DNA of 64,000 bases from Streptomyces violaceoruber (GCF_033406955.1 NZ_CP137734.1:7688001-7752000), one strand, 5' to 3'. Shown: positions 50,270-60,640, counted from the first letter of the stretch. Translations and numbers: made by a program. Notes: generated by a model not told the origin, from the sequence alone.

Positions 50270-51322
50270 ATGTCTGCCAACCTCGACGCCGCCACCACCT
50301 CACAGCCGAGTGGCAACACCCCGGAAGCCGGACCGCCCGGTGGCCGGGGGCTCGTGGCGAAACTCGCCGCCATCGTCGTCGGCCTGACCGCCGCGATCAC
50401 CCTCATGCTGTGCGCCTTCGGTCTGCCGTCCGCCAACGGCGGCCCCCACCACGTTCCGCTCGGCGTCACGGGCCCGGAGTCCGCGGTGGCCGCCGTGCAG
50501 AAGCAGCTCCCCGGCGACGACTGGGAGGTCACGGCGTACGACAACTCCCGTGACCTGGTCCGTGCCGTCGAGGAGCGCGACGCCGCAGGCGGCCTCGCCT
50601 TCGACGAGGACGGCATGACCGTCTACACGGCGACGGCGGGCGGCCAGATGATCAGCAACGCGATCAGCGGGCTCGGCACCGCGCTCGCCGGTCAGCAGCA
50701 CGTCTCCGCGACCGTCCACGACGTGGTGCCCTTCCCGAAGGACGACCCGCGGGGCACCGGACTCGCCTCCGCTGCGCTGCCGATGATCTTCGGTGGCATG
50801 CTGCCCGCCATCGCCCTGCTCCAGTTCTTCCCCGGCCACGCCAACCTGCGGACCCGGCTCGCCGGGGTCGTCGCCTTCGCGCTGGCCGGTGGAGCCGCCG
50901 TGACCGCCGTCCTCCAGTTCGGTATCGGCACCCTCGACGGCAACTACTGGGTCACATCCCTCGGCCTCGGGCTGGGCATGGCCGCGCTCGCCGTCCCGTT
51001 CCTCGGGCTGGAGTCGCTGCTCGGATACGCCGGGTTCGGTGTGGGCTCCGTCGTGATGATGTTCCTCGGCAACCCGCTCTCCGGCCTCACCACCGGCCCG
51101 TACTGGCTGCCCGACGGCTGGTCGACGCTCGGTCAGCTCCTGCCGCCCGGCGCCTCCGGCAGCCTGCTGCGCGCCAACGCCTTCTACGACGGGACCGGCG
51201 CGGGCGGCCCGGCACTCGTCCTGGGCCTGTGGACCCTCGCCGGCGTCGCCCTCATGTACGCCGCGGACCGTCGTCGCAACGGGAAGGCAGGCAGCAAGGC
51301 CGGCGACACTCCGGCGGTGTGA
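50270..51322 (+). CDS. ABC-2/YhgE-type membrane protein
   Basis: A 350-residue protein. TM1 (about 28-50) is followed by an outer domain of about 110 residues (GPESAVAAVQKQLPGDDWEV and so on). Five more helices follow in the C-terminal half (LPMIFGGMLPAIALLQFF, GVVAFALAGGAAVTAVLQFG, further). The layout is that of a half ABC-2/YhgE-Pip-like permease. No ATPase gene is adjacent. TetR-controlled proteins of this layout often export toxic compounds; the substrate is unknown. Confidence 0.72.
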   Translation: MSANLDAATTSQPSGNTPEAGPPGGRGLVAKLAAIVVGLTAAITLMLCAFGLPSANGGPHHVPLGVTGPESAVAAVQKQLPGDDWEVTAYDNSRDLVRAVEERDAAGGLAFDEDGMTVYTATAGGQMISNAISGLGTALAGQQHVSATVHDVVPFPKDDPRGTGLASAALPMIFGGMLPAIALLQFFPGHANLRTRLAGVVAFALAGGAAVTAVLQFGIGTLDGNYWVTSLGLGLGMAALAVPFLGLESLLGYAGFGVGSVVMMFLGNPLSGLTTGPYWLPDGWSTLGQLLPPGASGSLLRANAFYDGTGAGGPALVLGLWTLAGVALMYAADRRRNGKAGSKAGDTPAV

Positions 51323-51402
51323 GGAGTTGGTAGGACGTCGGGCCGGGACCCGAGCGGCCGACCCGCCGCACGAGGCGCGCCACCGTGGGAAATACTCTGC
51401 GT

Positions 51403-51891
51403 ATGAGCCCTCGCACTTCCCCGGTCAGCCCGCCGATCACGATACGGAGGGCCGTCGCGCGGGATGCCAAGCGGCTCACTCGGCTCGTGCGCGGCTCAGG
51501 CGCCTACGCGGGGCAGTACGCGGCCGCGGTCGCGGGCTACCGGGTCGGGCCCGACTACATCGAGGCCCATCGTGTCTTCGTGGCCGTCGGTGCCGACGGC
51601 GAGGGCGGCCGGGTCCTCGGGTTCTACTCGCTCGTCCTCGTTCCACCGGAGCTCGACCTGCTGTTCGTCGCCGACGAGGCGCAGGGACGGGGTATTGGAC
51701 GGCTGCTCGTCGCGCACATGCGGTCGGAGGCCCGAGCCGCCGGGCTCGACCGAGTCAGGGTCGTGTCGCACCTCCCCGCCGAGGGTTTCTACCACCGCGT
51801 CGGTGCGGTACGCACCGGGACCGTGCGCGCGAGTCCCCCCGCGGTGCCCTGGGACCGCCCCGAATTCGAGTTCCGCGTCGATTCGCAGTGA
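51403..51891 (+). CDS. GNAT family N-acetyltransferase
   Basis: A 162-residue acetyltransferase with the acetyl-CoA loop LLFVADEAQGRGIGRLLVAH (Q/RGxGxG/A pattern near residues 88-107) and the C-terminal GFYHRVGAVRTG. The acceptor is unknown. The ATG at 51403 is used; a GTG 18 bases upstream is possible. Confidence 0.82.
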   Translation: MSPRTSPVSPPITIRRAVARDAKRLTRLVRGSGAYAGQYAAAVAGYRVGPDYIEAHRVFVAVGADGEGGRVLGFYSLVLVPPELDLLFVADEAQGRGIGRLLVAHMRSEARAAGLDRVRVVSHLPAEGFYHRVGAVRTGTVRASPPAVPWDRPEFEFRVDSQ

Positions 51892-51935
51892 CGCGGGCCG
51901 CCCGGGTGCCGCCGTCTCCAGGGCACCGCAGGGGC

Positions 51936-54541
51936 TCACGCCAGGTCGGCGAGCAGGTCTCCTGCGGTCACGCGGGTCAGGGTCCGCGGCGCATCGCCGG
52001 TGCCCGGGAAGAGCCGGTAGGCCGTGCCCGTCGCGCCCGGCGGCTGGACGTCCCCGTGGACCGTCGCGAGGAAGATCCGCCTGCCGGCGGCGAGACCGGC
52101 CGCGGCCGCGTCGGGGTCGACGTGCTCGTGACGCTCCTCGGCGTCCTTCAGCGACGACACCCTCACGGCGAACGCGGCCGCGGTCTCGTCGGGGCGCCGA
52201 CGGTAGCGGAGCAGGGCGGCTCCGCTTCCCGGGACACCACCGCCACCTGCGAAGAGAGCGCGGCCGCCCGCCAGACGGAGAGGTCCCACAGGGTGACCCG
52301 GCCCCCCGAGGTGAACTGCTGCCAGAGGTCCGCGGCCACCACGGCCAGATCGTCCCCGCCGTGCGAACGGACGCTCTGGAAGCCGCCCGTGGCCGGCAGG
52401 TGGATGTCGGTCCACAGCGCCCGCCGCCGGCCCAGGTCGACGATCATCGGCAGGCACACCTTCGAGTCGCCCGCCAGGTCGAACCGCTGCCGGACCGTGC
52501 GCGGGTCGTAGGACGCGTCGCGTGGGCCGTGCGCGGGCAGGGCCATGAATCCCGCGAACGCGTCCGGCAGTTCTTCGAACGGGATGTTGTTGAAGCTGAA
52601 GACCAGCGGGACGGCGTAGACGTCACCGCGCCGCGCGAGGCGCTCCAGGTCCAGGTCGACGTACTCGGTGGCACCGAGCGGTGCCGGGGCCGACGTGAGG
52701 TCGCCGGAGTGGACCGCCGCGTCCCGGCCGTGCACCAGGTTCGTGTAGTCGCACAGGCCGGTGAACTTCCACCCGGCGTCGAAGAACGCGACGGACAGGT
52801 CCAGGTCGGTGCGGTTGCCCTGCGGTTCGGTCCAGTGCAGGAAGAGCCGGAGTACGCCGCCCTCGGGGAGCGCCTGGGTGCTGCCACGCCCCACGGTCAC
52901 CAGGGCCTTCGCCGCGGTCCGCTCGGTGAACGGCACGACGAGGTCGGCCAGCCCGGCGTCCAGCACCGACAGCTCGTACGGCTCCCCGGCGGCGAACCTG
53001 CGCAGCAGTTCCCCCTCCAACGACGTGACCACGTCCGACACCAGTGAGGTGGGAAGCGCGGGGCGCCGCTCGGGCACGGACAGGGCCCGGGTGACGTCCC
53101 CGCGCGGGAAGAACACCCGGCGGTCACCGTCGCGGTCCTCGGTGCGCACCCGCAGCGCCCCGAGCGCCGACAGCAGCGGGCCCGGCCCCACCTTCGCCAG
53201 CCCGCGCCGAAGAGCCGACGCCAGTTCGGGGACCAGCACGTCACCGGTGTGCAGGCGCAGCAACACGTCCAGCCGGCGCACCAGTTCACCGGGGCGTTCC
53301 CCGGCGAGGGCCGACGCGCGTCCCGCGTCGCCCTCGGCCAGAGCCTGCTCCAGCCGTCCCGACCAGGTGGCCGGGCGGATCCGCGTACCTGTCACACGCA
53401 CGGCGTCCGGGTACCCGGCGGCCGTGCCGAGCAGGGCGGCGCCGAACGCGGTGCCCGGATCCACCGGGGTGTCGCGCAGCACCGCGAAGGCGAGGGCGGC
53501 CCGGGGATGCCGGGTGTGCCGCTCGAAGGGGTGCAGGACCTCCGCGGCCCGCTTCCACGCCGTGGGGTGCCGCAGCACGTCCTCCACCAGAAACGGCGTC
53601 GGCAGGCCGTCGAGGACGGAGAGCAGATCGCGGCGCAGGGAGCGCGGGACGTTCGTGAAACGCGACGGCGTCACCAGCCCGGCGTCACCGCCGCCGATCA
53701 CGGCGAGCAGACGCAGCACGTTGGTGGCGGTGGTGAGCCGCTCGGTCAGCAGGTCGCGCAGGGGCAGTCCCGGCGGCGCCTCGCGCACCAGCGCGCCCAG
53801 CACCAGCGCCTTGGTCTCGCGGACCGGGATATCCTCGGGCAGCAGGCCCCGCCCGGCCGGGGTGAGCGGCAGCAGGGTCACCAGGTCGTAGCGGTCCTGA
53901 GGGGAGAGCGGAGTGCGGCGGGCCAGCAGGGCGTCCACCGCCGAGGTCGCGTCGGCGGCCAGGGCGGTGCCCAGGCGCAGCAGCCGCAAGGGGCCCGGTA
54001 CGGCCGCCTTGGCGGCGCCGACGGCACGGACCGGGCGCAGGAAGGGGTCGTCGGCGTCGATGCGGCGGTGGCACAGCGGGCAGCCCGCGTAGTCGGACCC
54101 GTCCCAGCACAGCCGGCACACCAGGTGCGCGCAGGGGGACACGGGCAGGACGGTGCGCGCCTCGCCGCACAGCACGCAAGGGTGGTCCGGCTGCTGGAGC
54201 AGGTAGGCGAAGACCCGGTCCACGTACAGCGCTTCGGTGTCGCGCGGCAAGGTACGCGGGAAGCGGCGGAAGAGCGGGGTGTGGGTACGGTCGGAGCCGA
54301 GCAGGTCGTCGACCAGTCCGACCGTGCGTAGGTGCGCGGCCGCCAGCTCCTCGGAGTCCAACGAGGCCAGGACCTCGTGCAGTTGCGCGGAGACGACGTG
54401 GCCACGGCCGAGCAGTTCGGCCTCGAGCCGGCGCAGTGCCGGTCCCGTCCCGCCGCCCGGCTCGGACCCCCGGTCCACGTACACGGTCTGGTCACGGCGC
54501 AGCAGTACGGACTCGGCAGCGAGCAACAGGAAGCCCTCCAC
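51936..54541 (-). pseudogene. MXAN_6230/SCO0854-family RING-type protein with a frameshift
   Basis: The first 770 or so residues read in one frame. They contain a zinc-binding RING-like segment CVLCGEARTVLPVSPCAHLV, CRLCWDGSDYAGCPLCHRR (about 122-160), a helical middle, and a TerD-like C-terminal part (LDLSVAFFDAGWKFTGLCDY, YAVPLVFSFNN). Near 52215-52235 the frame shifts by one. The natural C-terminus (ALLRYRRRPDETAAAFAVRV through AGDLLADLA) continues in another frame to 51936. From memory this is the MXAN_6230/SCO0854 family, of unknown role. The break removes the last 100 or so residues. It may be a sequencing error, since everything else is intact. Confidence 0.75.
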
Positions 54542-54770
54542 GACGGCTCAACACGGAAGAGACGGAAGAACGGGGGCGGAGAGTGGGCGCGCCGGGTCTT
54601 TTCAGGAAGGTGAGAAGGATGCACGCCGGGGAGCCGCCCCCGTCGTCGCTCATCCCATCACAGGCTCGCGTCACCGCCAACGCATTTACCGGCCCGCCGG
54701 TGGAGCGCACAGGGGAAGGGCCAGCCGGTCCGGCGGGTGAGCCGGGCCGGCCGGCCCCTGTCCGGGCCGG

Positions 54771-55169
54771 TCAGTGGTGGCCGTGCGGCCGCAGCCACTG
54801 CGGCCGGTGCGCGGCGGGGCGCCGGTGTCCGGCCGGCTCGGCCGCGTCGTTCGTGCTGCCCCGGCCTTCCAGCCGGCCGGCCATCGCGTCGCGCTCGGCG
54901 GCGGCCTGCTCGGCGGTCTCCCGGTCCCTGCGGCGCTTCTTGCCGCGGTGGCGTGCCAGGACGGTCCCGGCCAGGAGCATCCACATGCCCATGCCGAAGA
55001 TCAGGGTCAGGGCGATGCCGCCGAGAAACGCCCCGAGCGTACTGATCGTGAATGGCTCGCTCCCGAGCAGGGTCACGGTGTAGTCCGGACCGCCGGACAG
55101 GTTGTACGCGATCAGCAGGCCTGCGAAGGCGGCGGCGCCCGCCATCAGCAGGAGACCCAGCACCAGCAT
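54771..55169 (-). CDS. Small two-helix membrane protein (LapA-like)
   Basis: A 132-residue protein with helices at about 1-23 and 43-66 and a charged cytoplasmic tail ending in a His-rich PQWLRPHGHH. The spacing of the helices resembles LapA/DUF1049 proteins. The ATG at 55169 has GAGG at suitable spacing; the GTG at 55178 is less well placed. Function unknown. Confidence 0.65.
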   Translation of the reverse strand: MLVLGLLLMAGAAAFAGLLIAYNLSGGPDYTVTLLGSEPFTISTLGAFLGGIALTLIFGMGMWMLLAGTVLARHRGKKRRRDRETAEQAAAERDAMAGRLEGRGSTNDAAEPAGHRRPAAHRPQWLRPHGHH

Positions 55170-55397
55170 GTTCCTCACCTCGTCGCACGTGGATGTCCTC
55201 CACCCGGGTCACCATGAGGAATGGGGCAAAACGCACAATCTAGACATCGCCCCGGGTTCGTGCCGGATACACCCCGTACGTAACGGGATGTCACCCCGGC
55301 CTCCGGCGAGGTGCGGGGGCGTTCTAACCTGGCCGTCGAGTGCCGCTGCGGGCCGGCCGGCCCGCGCCCCCGATGCCCCGGAGTAGGAGACCAGTCT

Positions 55398-56030
55398 GTG
55401 GATCTGCGAGCTGCCCTGGCCGCACACCGCCTCGTCGCCATCGTGCGCGGAGACGACGCCGACGCCGCGCTGCGCACCGTGCTGACGCTGGCGGAGGAGG
55501 GCGTGGAACTCATCGAGGTGTCGTTGACCGGCAAGGACGCCCTCCAGGTCATAGAACGCGCCAGAGCGGCCCTCGGCCCCGACCGGCCCCTGGGCGCCGG
55601 GACGGTCCTCAGCGCGGACGACGCGGTGGCCGCCCACCGGGCCGGCGCCGACTTCGCGGTCACGCCGGGGCTGGGGGAGGGGGTCACGGCGGCCCGCGAA
55701 CGGGGCATGCCCGTCCTGGCCGGTGTCATGACGCCCACCGACGTCATCACCGCGCGCGCCCTCGGCGCCACCGCGCTGAAGATCTTCCCGGCGGCCCAGG
55801 CGGGTGGACCCGCCTACGTGAAGGCGTTGCGCGGCCCCTTCCCGCACGAGACCCTCGTGCCCGTCGGCGGTGTCGACGAGGCGGCGGCCCGTGCCCATCT
55901 GGCGGCGGGTGCCACCGCGGTCGGGGTCGGCTCCCCGCTGATCGGCGACGCCGCGGACGGAGGCAGCCTCGACGGCCTCCGCACCCGTGCCCGCGCCTTC
56001 CGCGCCGCCGTACGGGAGCTGCGGCCGTGA
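55398..56030 (+). CDS. eda: KDPG aldolase (2-keto-3-deoxy-6-phosphogluconate aldolase)
   Basis: A 210-residue class I aldolase. The Glu motif is VELIEVSLTGKDAL, the GAGTVLSADDAV segment is present, and the Schiff-base Lys is in ATALKIFPAAQAGG near residue 133. GVGSPLIGD forms the phosphate site. It splits KDPG into pyruvate and glyceraldehyde-3-phosphate. GTG start at 55398 with AGGAGA upstream. Its stop overlaps the start of the adjacent sugar kinase (GTGA), which would supply the phosphorylated substrate. Confidence 0.9.
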   Translation: MDLRAALAAHRLVAIVRGDDADAALRTVLTLAEEGVELIEVSLTGKDALQVIERARAALGPDRPLGAGTVLSADDAVAAHRAGADFAVTPGLGEGVTAARERGMPVLAGVMTPTDVITARALGATALKIFPAAQAGGPAYVKALRGPFPHETLVPVGGVDEAAARAHLAAGATAVGVGSPLIGDAADGGSLDGLRTRARAFRAAVRELRP

Positions 56031-57088
56031 CCGGCGCGCGGCCCGCGCCTGAGGAGCACGACGACACCCCCGTACGCGGGCCCGTGGAGGGCGCGGCCGG
56101 TCCGGCCGGGGGGCACTGGCGGCCGCCGCGGGGACCGGTGGTGTGTGTGGGGGAGACCATGGCGGCCATGGCCCCGGCCCCGCCGGACTCGCTGGACGAC
56201 ACCGAGTCCCTGCGCCTGTCGGTGGCGGGCGCCGAGTCGAACGTGGCCGTGTACCTCGCGGACCTGGGCCTGCCCGTCTCCTGGGTCTCGGCGCTCGGCG
56301 ACGACGCGCTCGGCCGGCGGGTTCGGGCGGCCGTCGCGCGGGCGGGCGTGGACGTCTCCGGCGTACGCACCGACCCGGCACGGCCGACCGGCCTGCTCCT
56401 GAAGGAGCCGGGCGCCGCCGGGACCCGCGTGCACTACTACCGCCGGGGTTCGGCGGCTTCGGCGCTCGGCCCCGACGTCCTGGACGACGAACGGTTCGGC
56501 GGGGCCGCCCTCCTCCACCTGACCGGGGTGACCCCGGCGCTGTCCCCGTCCTGCCGGGCCCTGGTGGAACGGGCCCTGCGCACTCCGCCGGCGCGGCGCA
56601 CCCACGCCGTCAGCTTCGACGTCAACCACCGCCCCGCGCTGTGGCCGCCGGACACGGCCGCCGCGGTGCTCCGGGACCTGGCCGACCGCGCCGACATCGC
56701 CTTCGTCGGCCTGGACGAGGCCCAGGACCTGTGGGGCGCCGGCCTGACCGCGACGGACGTCCGCCGGCTGCTGAGCGGCCCGCGCGTCCTCGTCGTCAAG
56801 GACGGCGGGCGGAGCGCCACCGCGTTCACCGGGCAGGGCGCGTGCACCGTGCCCGCGCTGGCCACCGAGGTCGTGGAGCCGGTGGGCGCGGGCGACGCGT
56901 TCGCCGCCGGATTCCTCGCCGGACTGTGGCGCGGAACGGACCTCACCCGGGCCCTGCGCCTGGGTCACATCACCGCGGCGTCCGCGCTGAAGGTCGTGGG
57001 GGACCACGGACCCCTGCCCGACGAGGACACCGTCGGGGCCATGCTGTCCCTCACCGAGCAGGACTGGTGCCGGGCACCGGTGTCGTAG
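56027..57088 (+). CDS. PfkB-family sugar kinase, KDG kinase-like
   Basis: A 353-residue ribokinase-like protein. VVCVGETMAAMAP starts the fold after a 35-residue Pro-rich leader. GAESNVAVYLADLG binds sugar, and VEPVGAGDAFAAGFLAGL near residue 285 is the PfkB ATP/anion-hole signature with the catalytic Asp. Coupling to KDPG aldolase strongly suggests 2-keto-3-deoxygluconate as substrate. The pair forms the lower part of uronate/Entner-Doudoroff-type catabolism. Confidence 0.87.
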   Translation: MTGARPAPEEHDDTPVRGPVEGAAGPAGGHWRPPRGPVVCVGETMAAMAPAPPDSLDDTESLRLSVAGAESNVAVYLADLGLPVSWVSALGDDALGRRVRAAVARAGVDVSGVRTDPARPTGLLLKEPGAAGTRVHYYRRGSAASALGPDVLDDERFGGAALLHLTGVTPALSPSCRALVERALRTPPARRTHAVSFDVNHRPALWPPDTAAAVLRDLADRADIAFVGLDEAQDLWGAGLTATDVRRLLSGPRVLVVKDGGRSATAFTGQGACTVPALATEVVEPVGAGDAFAAGFLAGLWRGTDLTRALRLGHITAASALKVVGDHGPLPDEDTVGAMLSLTEQDWCRAPVS

Positions 57089-57092
57089 GGCG

Positions 57093-57518
57093 TCAGCACC
57101 CCCTGCTGGTGGCTCCGTCGACGACGAAACCGATCCCGATGCCGAGCATCCAGGTGTCCTTCGCCAGGGCCGTCCCGTCCTGCGTCGGGCGCAGGCTGCC
57201 CTCCTCGCGCATGCCCGGGGTGCGCAGGTACAGACCCACCAGCCCGGCCGAGAAGGCGGTCAGACCGATGCCCGCGACAGCCGTCGGCACGACCGGCAGG
57301 AGCAGCGCCGCACCGAGCGTGATCTCACCGGCGGAAAGCAGGCGCAGGAAGGTCGCGGGCCGCAGTCTGCCGAGGAACGGATAGGTGTTCTTCGCCATCC
57401 CGTGCATCATGGCGGCAGTCTGCTCATCGGCCCCCCGCTTGGCCAGGCCGGAATTGAGAATGAAGGCCCCGGTGGCGAGTCGCGGGGCGACGTGCCTGAG
57501 CTCGATGGGCAGACGCAT
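57093..57518 (-). CDS. DoxX-like membrane protein
   Basis: A 141-residue protein with four helices and the DoxX-like features RLATGAFILNSGLAKR and LLSAGEITLGAALLL. DoxX proteins are linked to redox or thiol-stress complexes at the membrane. It converges on the kinase gene with a 4-base gap. The 189-base gap beyond its start holds no gene. Confidence 0.75.
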   Translation of the reverse strand: MRLPIELRHVAPRLATGAFILNSGLAKRGADEQTAAMMHGMAKNTYPFLGRLRPATFLRLLSAGEITLGAALLLPVVPTAVAGIGLTAFSAGLVGLYLRTPGMREEGSLRPTQDGTALAKDTWMLGIGIGFVVDGATSRGC

Positions 57519-57707
57519 GGGAACTCCTAGCGGCGATTCCTCGACGACACGCCCAGGCTAGGACGGGCGCCCGACCCGCGCAGTGCGGGCGTCCGAGGCC
57601 TGCGCCGACCGGGTCACGGCGCCCCCGCCGCGTACGCCCGGGCCAGTACGGCCGGATACTCCCGCCGCGGGACGCCCCGACGGCCGCCGACCGGCAGCGT
57701 GGGTGGC

Positions 57708-58232
57708 GTGAAACTCGGCCGCCCCGCACGCAGGGCCTCCCTGGTCGTCCATGTCGTCGCCTCCGCCGCCTGGCTCGGGCTCACCCTCGGGCTGCTCGCG
57801 CTCGGCGTCACCGCGGCCACCGCCGCCTCACCGGTGGCGGTGGACGCCGCCGTCCGCTGCATGAAGCTGTTCGCCGACTGGCTGCTGCTCCCCCTCGCCC
57901 TGCTCACCCTGGTGAGCGGACTGGTGCTGGCCCTGGGCACGCCGTGGGGCCTCGCCCGGTACCGGTGGGTGTACACCAAGTTCTGGCTGACCCTGGGCAC
58001 GACCGTCGCCACGTTCTTCGCCCTGCGGCCCGGGGCGAACGCCGCGGCCGCGGCCGTGGCCGCCGGCCGTCCGCTGCCCGACGCGGGGGACGTGCTCTTC
58101 GGGCCGGTGGTCTCCCTGTCCGCCTACGTGTTCATGACGGTCCTCTCGCTCCTCAAGCCCTGGGGACTCACCCGCCGCGGTCGCCGGCCGCGCGAGCGGC
58201 CCTCGGCTGCGCCGCCCCCGGGCGGTTCGTAG
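57708..58232 (+). CDS. Four-helix membrane protein (DUF2269-like)
   Basis: A 174-residue protein with four membrane segments (HVVASAAWLGLTLGLLALGV, FADWLLLPLALLTLVSGLVL, WLTLGTTVATFFALRP, VVSLSAYVFMTVLSLLKPWG). The conserved first-helix His-x-W pattern suits DUF2269/CopD-like membrane proteins. GTG start at 57708 or 57699. Function unknown. Confidence 0.65.
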   Translation: MKLGRPARRASLVVHVVASAAWLGLTLGLLALGVTAATAASPVAVDAAVRCMKLFADWLLLPLALLTLVSGLVLALGTPWGLARYRWVYTKFWLTLGTTVATFFALRPGANAAAAAVAAGRPLPDAGDVLFGPVVSLSAYVFMTVLSLLKPWGLTRRGRRPRERPSAAPPPGGS

Positions 58233-58241
58233 CATGAGGCC

Positions 58242-59243
58242 ATGAACGGCACAGTCCCGGAGGTCATGCGGGCGGCGTACATCGACGCCGTCGGACCGGC
58301 CGACGCCATCCGGTACGGAGAACTCGCCGTGCCGCCGGTGGGCCCCACGGACGTGCTCGTGCGGGTGGCGGCCGTCGCCGCCGACCCCGTGGACACCTTC
58401 GTACGGTCCGGTGCGTACGCCACACCGCTGCCGCTGCCCTTCGTCGTCGGCCGTGACCTGGTGGGCGAGGTCGCGGTGGCCGGCCCCGGCGCCGCGGGCC
58501 TCGCCGTCGGGCAGCGGGTGTGGTGCAACAGCCTCGGGCACGCGGGCCGGCAGGGTTCCTTCGCCCAGTACGCGACGGTCGCCGCCGAACGCCTCTACCC
58601 GGCGCCGGCCGGCATCGACGCGGAGCACCTGGTGGCGGCCGCCCACCCGGCGGCCTCCGCCTGGCTCGCGCTGTTCCGGCACGGCCGGCTGCGGGCGGGG
58701 GAGACCGTGTACGTCGGGGGCGGCGCGGGGAACGTGGGCGGCGCCGCCGTCGCCCTGGCCTCCCGGGCCGGGGCCCGCGTGGTCGCCACGGCGCGGGCGG
58801 AGGACGCGGCGGCGGTCCGTGAGCTGGGCGCCGCCGAGGTCCTCGACCACCACGCGCCCGACCTCGGCGCCCGCGTGCGCGGGGCCGCCCCCGACGGCTA
58901 CGACGTGCACCTGGACACGTCCGGGCACGGGGTGCTCGCCGAGGCCGTGGACTCGCTGGCGCGGGGCGGGCGGCTGGTCGCGATGGTGGGACTGGGCGCC
59001 GGTCCGGCCGCACTGTCCGTGGGCGGGCTCTACACGAAGGACGCGAGCATCGTCGGGTTCGCCATCAGCAACGCCACGGCCGCCGACCTCGCCGAGGCGG
59101 CGCGGGGCGTCGTGGGCGTCCTCACGGACACCCCGTGGCGCCCGCGCATCGCCGACCGGCTGCCGCTGTCGATGACGGCCGAGGCCCACCGCAGGCTGGA
59201 GGCCGGCGAGGTGCGGGGGCGTCTGGTCCTCAGGCCCTCTTGA
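58242..59243 (+). CDS. Quinone oxidoreductase-type alcohol dehydrogenase
   Basis: A 333-residue medium-chain dehydrogenase/reductase. The catalytic GroES-like half has VGRDLVGEVAVAGPGAAGLA, and the nucleotide motif is VYVGGGAGNVGGAAVALASR near residue 164. It lacks the structural-zinc cysteine cluster, so it is a zinc-independent NADPH:quinone oxidoreductase-like enzyme. Confidence 0.85.
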   Translation: MNGTVPEVMRAAYIDAVGPADAIRYGELAVPPVGPTDVLVRVAAVAADPVDTFVRSGAYATPLPLPFVVGRDLVGEVAVAGPGAAGLAVGQRVWCNSLGHAGRQGSFAQYATVAAERLYPAPAGIDAEHLVAAAHPAASAWLALFRHGRLRAGETVYVGGGAGNVGGAAVALASRAGARVVATARAEDAAAVRELGAAEVLDHHAPDLGARVRGAAPDGYDVHLDTSGHGVLAEAVDSLARGGRLVAMVGLGAGPAALSVGGLYTKDASIVGFAISNATAADLAEAARGVVGVLTDTPWRPRIADRLPLSMTAEAHRRLEAGEVRGRLVLRPS

Positions 59244-59358
59244 CCTCTTGATCGTCTTTCCGGCCGGCCCCGTGCGGTCCATGATGGGCATGTCGGAGGA
59301 AACCCGACACCGAAAAACCGGAACCCGAAACCCGTGACAAGAGCGTGGGGGTCCAGGA

Positions 59359-59817
59359 ATGGGAATGCGCCGTGAAGACCTGCCGGCACCGGAGTCGGGA
59401 CTGCTGCTCACCCACTTCCTCACCGTGGCCGACGTGCCGCGCTCGCGTGCCTTCTACTCCGAGGTGCTCGGCGGCGAGGTCGTGCTCGCGGAGAACCCGT
59501 GCATCGTCAAGCTCGCGAACAGCTGGATCATCATGAACCCGGGCGGGGGACCGACGCCGGACAAACCCGACGTCACCCTGCGCCCGCCGGACGACCCCGG
59601 GACGGCCACGAGCTTCCTCAACATCCGGGTGGCCGACATCGAGCGCTGCCACCGTGAGTGGAGCGCGCTCGGCGCCGAGTTCCTCACCCCGCCGATCGAC
59701 CGGAAGGCCGAGCTGCGGTGCTACCTGCGCGACCCCGACGGGTACCTGATCGAGGTCGGCCAGGCCACCGGGCTGCTGGAGGGCATCCTCGCCGATCCGC
59801 CCGCGGGCCGGGGCTGA
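59359..59817 (+). CDS. VOC-family (glyoxalase/bleomycin-resistance fold) protein
   Basis: A 152-residue vicinal-oxygen-chelate protein. THFLTVADVPRSRAFYSEVL begins the first beta-alpha-beta unit, and LRCYLRDPDGYLIEVGQ carries the last metal-ligand Glu. It could be an isomerase, dioxygenase or drug-binding protein. Confidence 0.82.
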   Translation: MGMRREDLPAPESGLLLTHFLTVADVPRSRAFYSEVLGGEVVLAENPCIVKLANSWIIMNPGGGPTPDKPDVTLRPPDDPGTATSFLNIRVADIERCHREWSALGAEFLTPPIDRKAELRCYLRDPDGYLIEVGQATGLLEGILADPPAGRG

Positions 59818-59839
59818 CCCCTCCGGCCGGCAGGGCTGC

Positions 59840-60640
59840 TCAGGGCTGCGGACGGACGGTCAGCATCTGCTGGGCGTGACCCACGGGGCCGTCCAGGTCG
59901 TGCAGCACGGTGCTGGTGACGCCCTGACCGGTGGGCCCGAAGACGACGGTGGTGTCCAGGCCGGTCCAGCGCCCCCGCGGCGCGCGGTGCAGGTGCAGGG
60001 TCAGATCGACGTTCGGGAACATCCACTCCCGCGGCGACTGCCGCACCGCGATGCCGTTGGCCGTGTCGACCAGCGTGACGTAGGAGGCCAGCGGGCTCGC
60101 GCTCTCCCCGGCGACCAGGTCGAGGCCGGTGGAGACCCAGGCGGTGGTGCGACCGGGCCGCGGCGGGGCCAGCGGGCGTACGTCCAGGGAGGCGATGTAT
60201 CCGCCGGGCCACTCGGTGTCCATCGGCCAGCGGGCCAGCGTGTCCGGCGACGCGAGCCGGTCGGCACCGCCGCCGGCGACGGCGCTCGTGTCCCCGTCGG
60301 CCAGCAGCCACACCCTGGCCCGTGCCACCGACCGGTCCGCCGTCACCACGGTCGCCTCGACCAGCTCGATGGTGCGTCCCGGCCGGACGGTCTCCACCCG
60401 TATCTCGCACTCGTCGAGCGCCGGGCGGCCCAGGATGTCGAAGCTGATCCGGCTCAGTGACATGCCCGCACCGGCACGACCCGCCAGATGGCGGTCCACG
60501 GCGTGGACGATCAGACCCCCGAGCGGACTGAAGTGCTGCTCGTCCGGGCTCCACGCGCCGCCCGCGTGCGGGGTGGGCTTGTAGCGGTGCTCGTCGATCC
60601 GCTCGTAGTAGCTGTCCGGGGTCGCTGTGCTGGTGTTCAA
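59840..60640 (-). CDS. Double-hotdog acyl-CoA thioesterase-like protein
   Basis: A 266-residue TesB-like thioesterase. FSPLGGLIVHAVDRHLAG contains the first hotdog helix, and the C-terminal half includes NVDLTLHLHRAPRGRWTGLD and GHAQQMLTVRPQP. It would hydrolyse acyl-CoA; the chain length is unknown. Confidence 0.78.
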   Translation of the reverse strand: MNTSTATPDSYYERIDEHRYKPTPHAGGAWSPDEQHFSPLGGLIVHAVDRHLAGRAGAGMSLSRISFDILGRPALDECEIRVETVRPGRTIELVEATVVTADRSVARARVWLLADGDTSAVAGGGADRLASPDTLARWPMDTEWPGGYIASLDVRPLAPPRPGRTTAWVSTGLDLVAGESASPLASYVTLVDTANGIAVRQSPREWMFPNVDLTLHLHRAPRGRWTGLDTTVVFGPTGQGVTSTVLHDLDGPVGHAQQMLTVRPQP

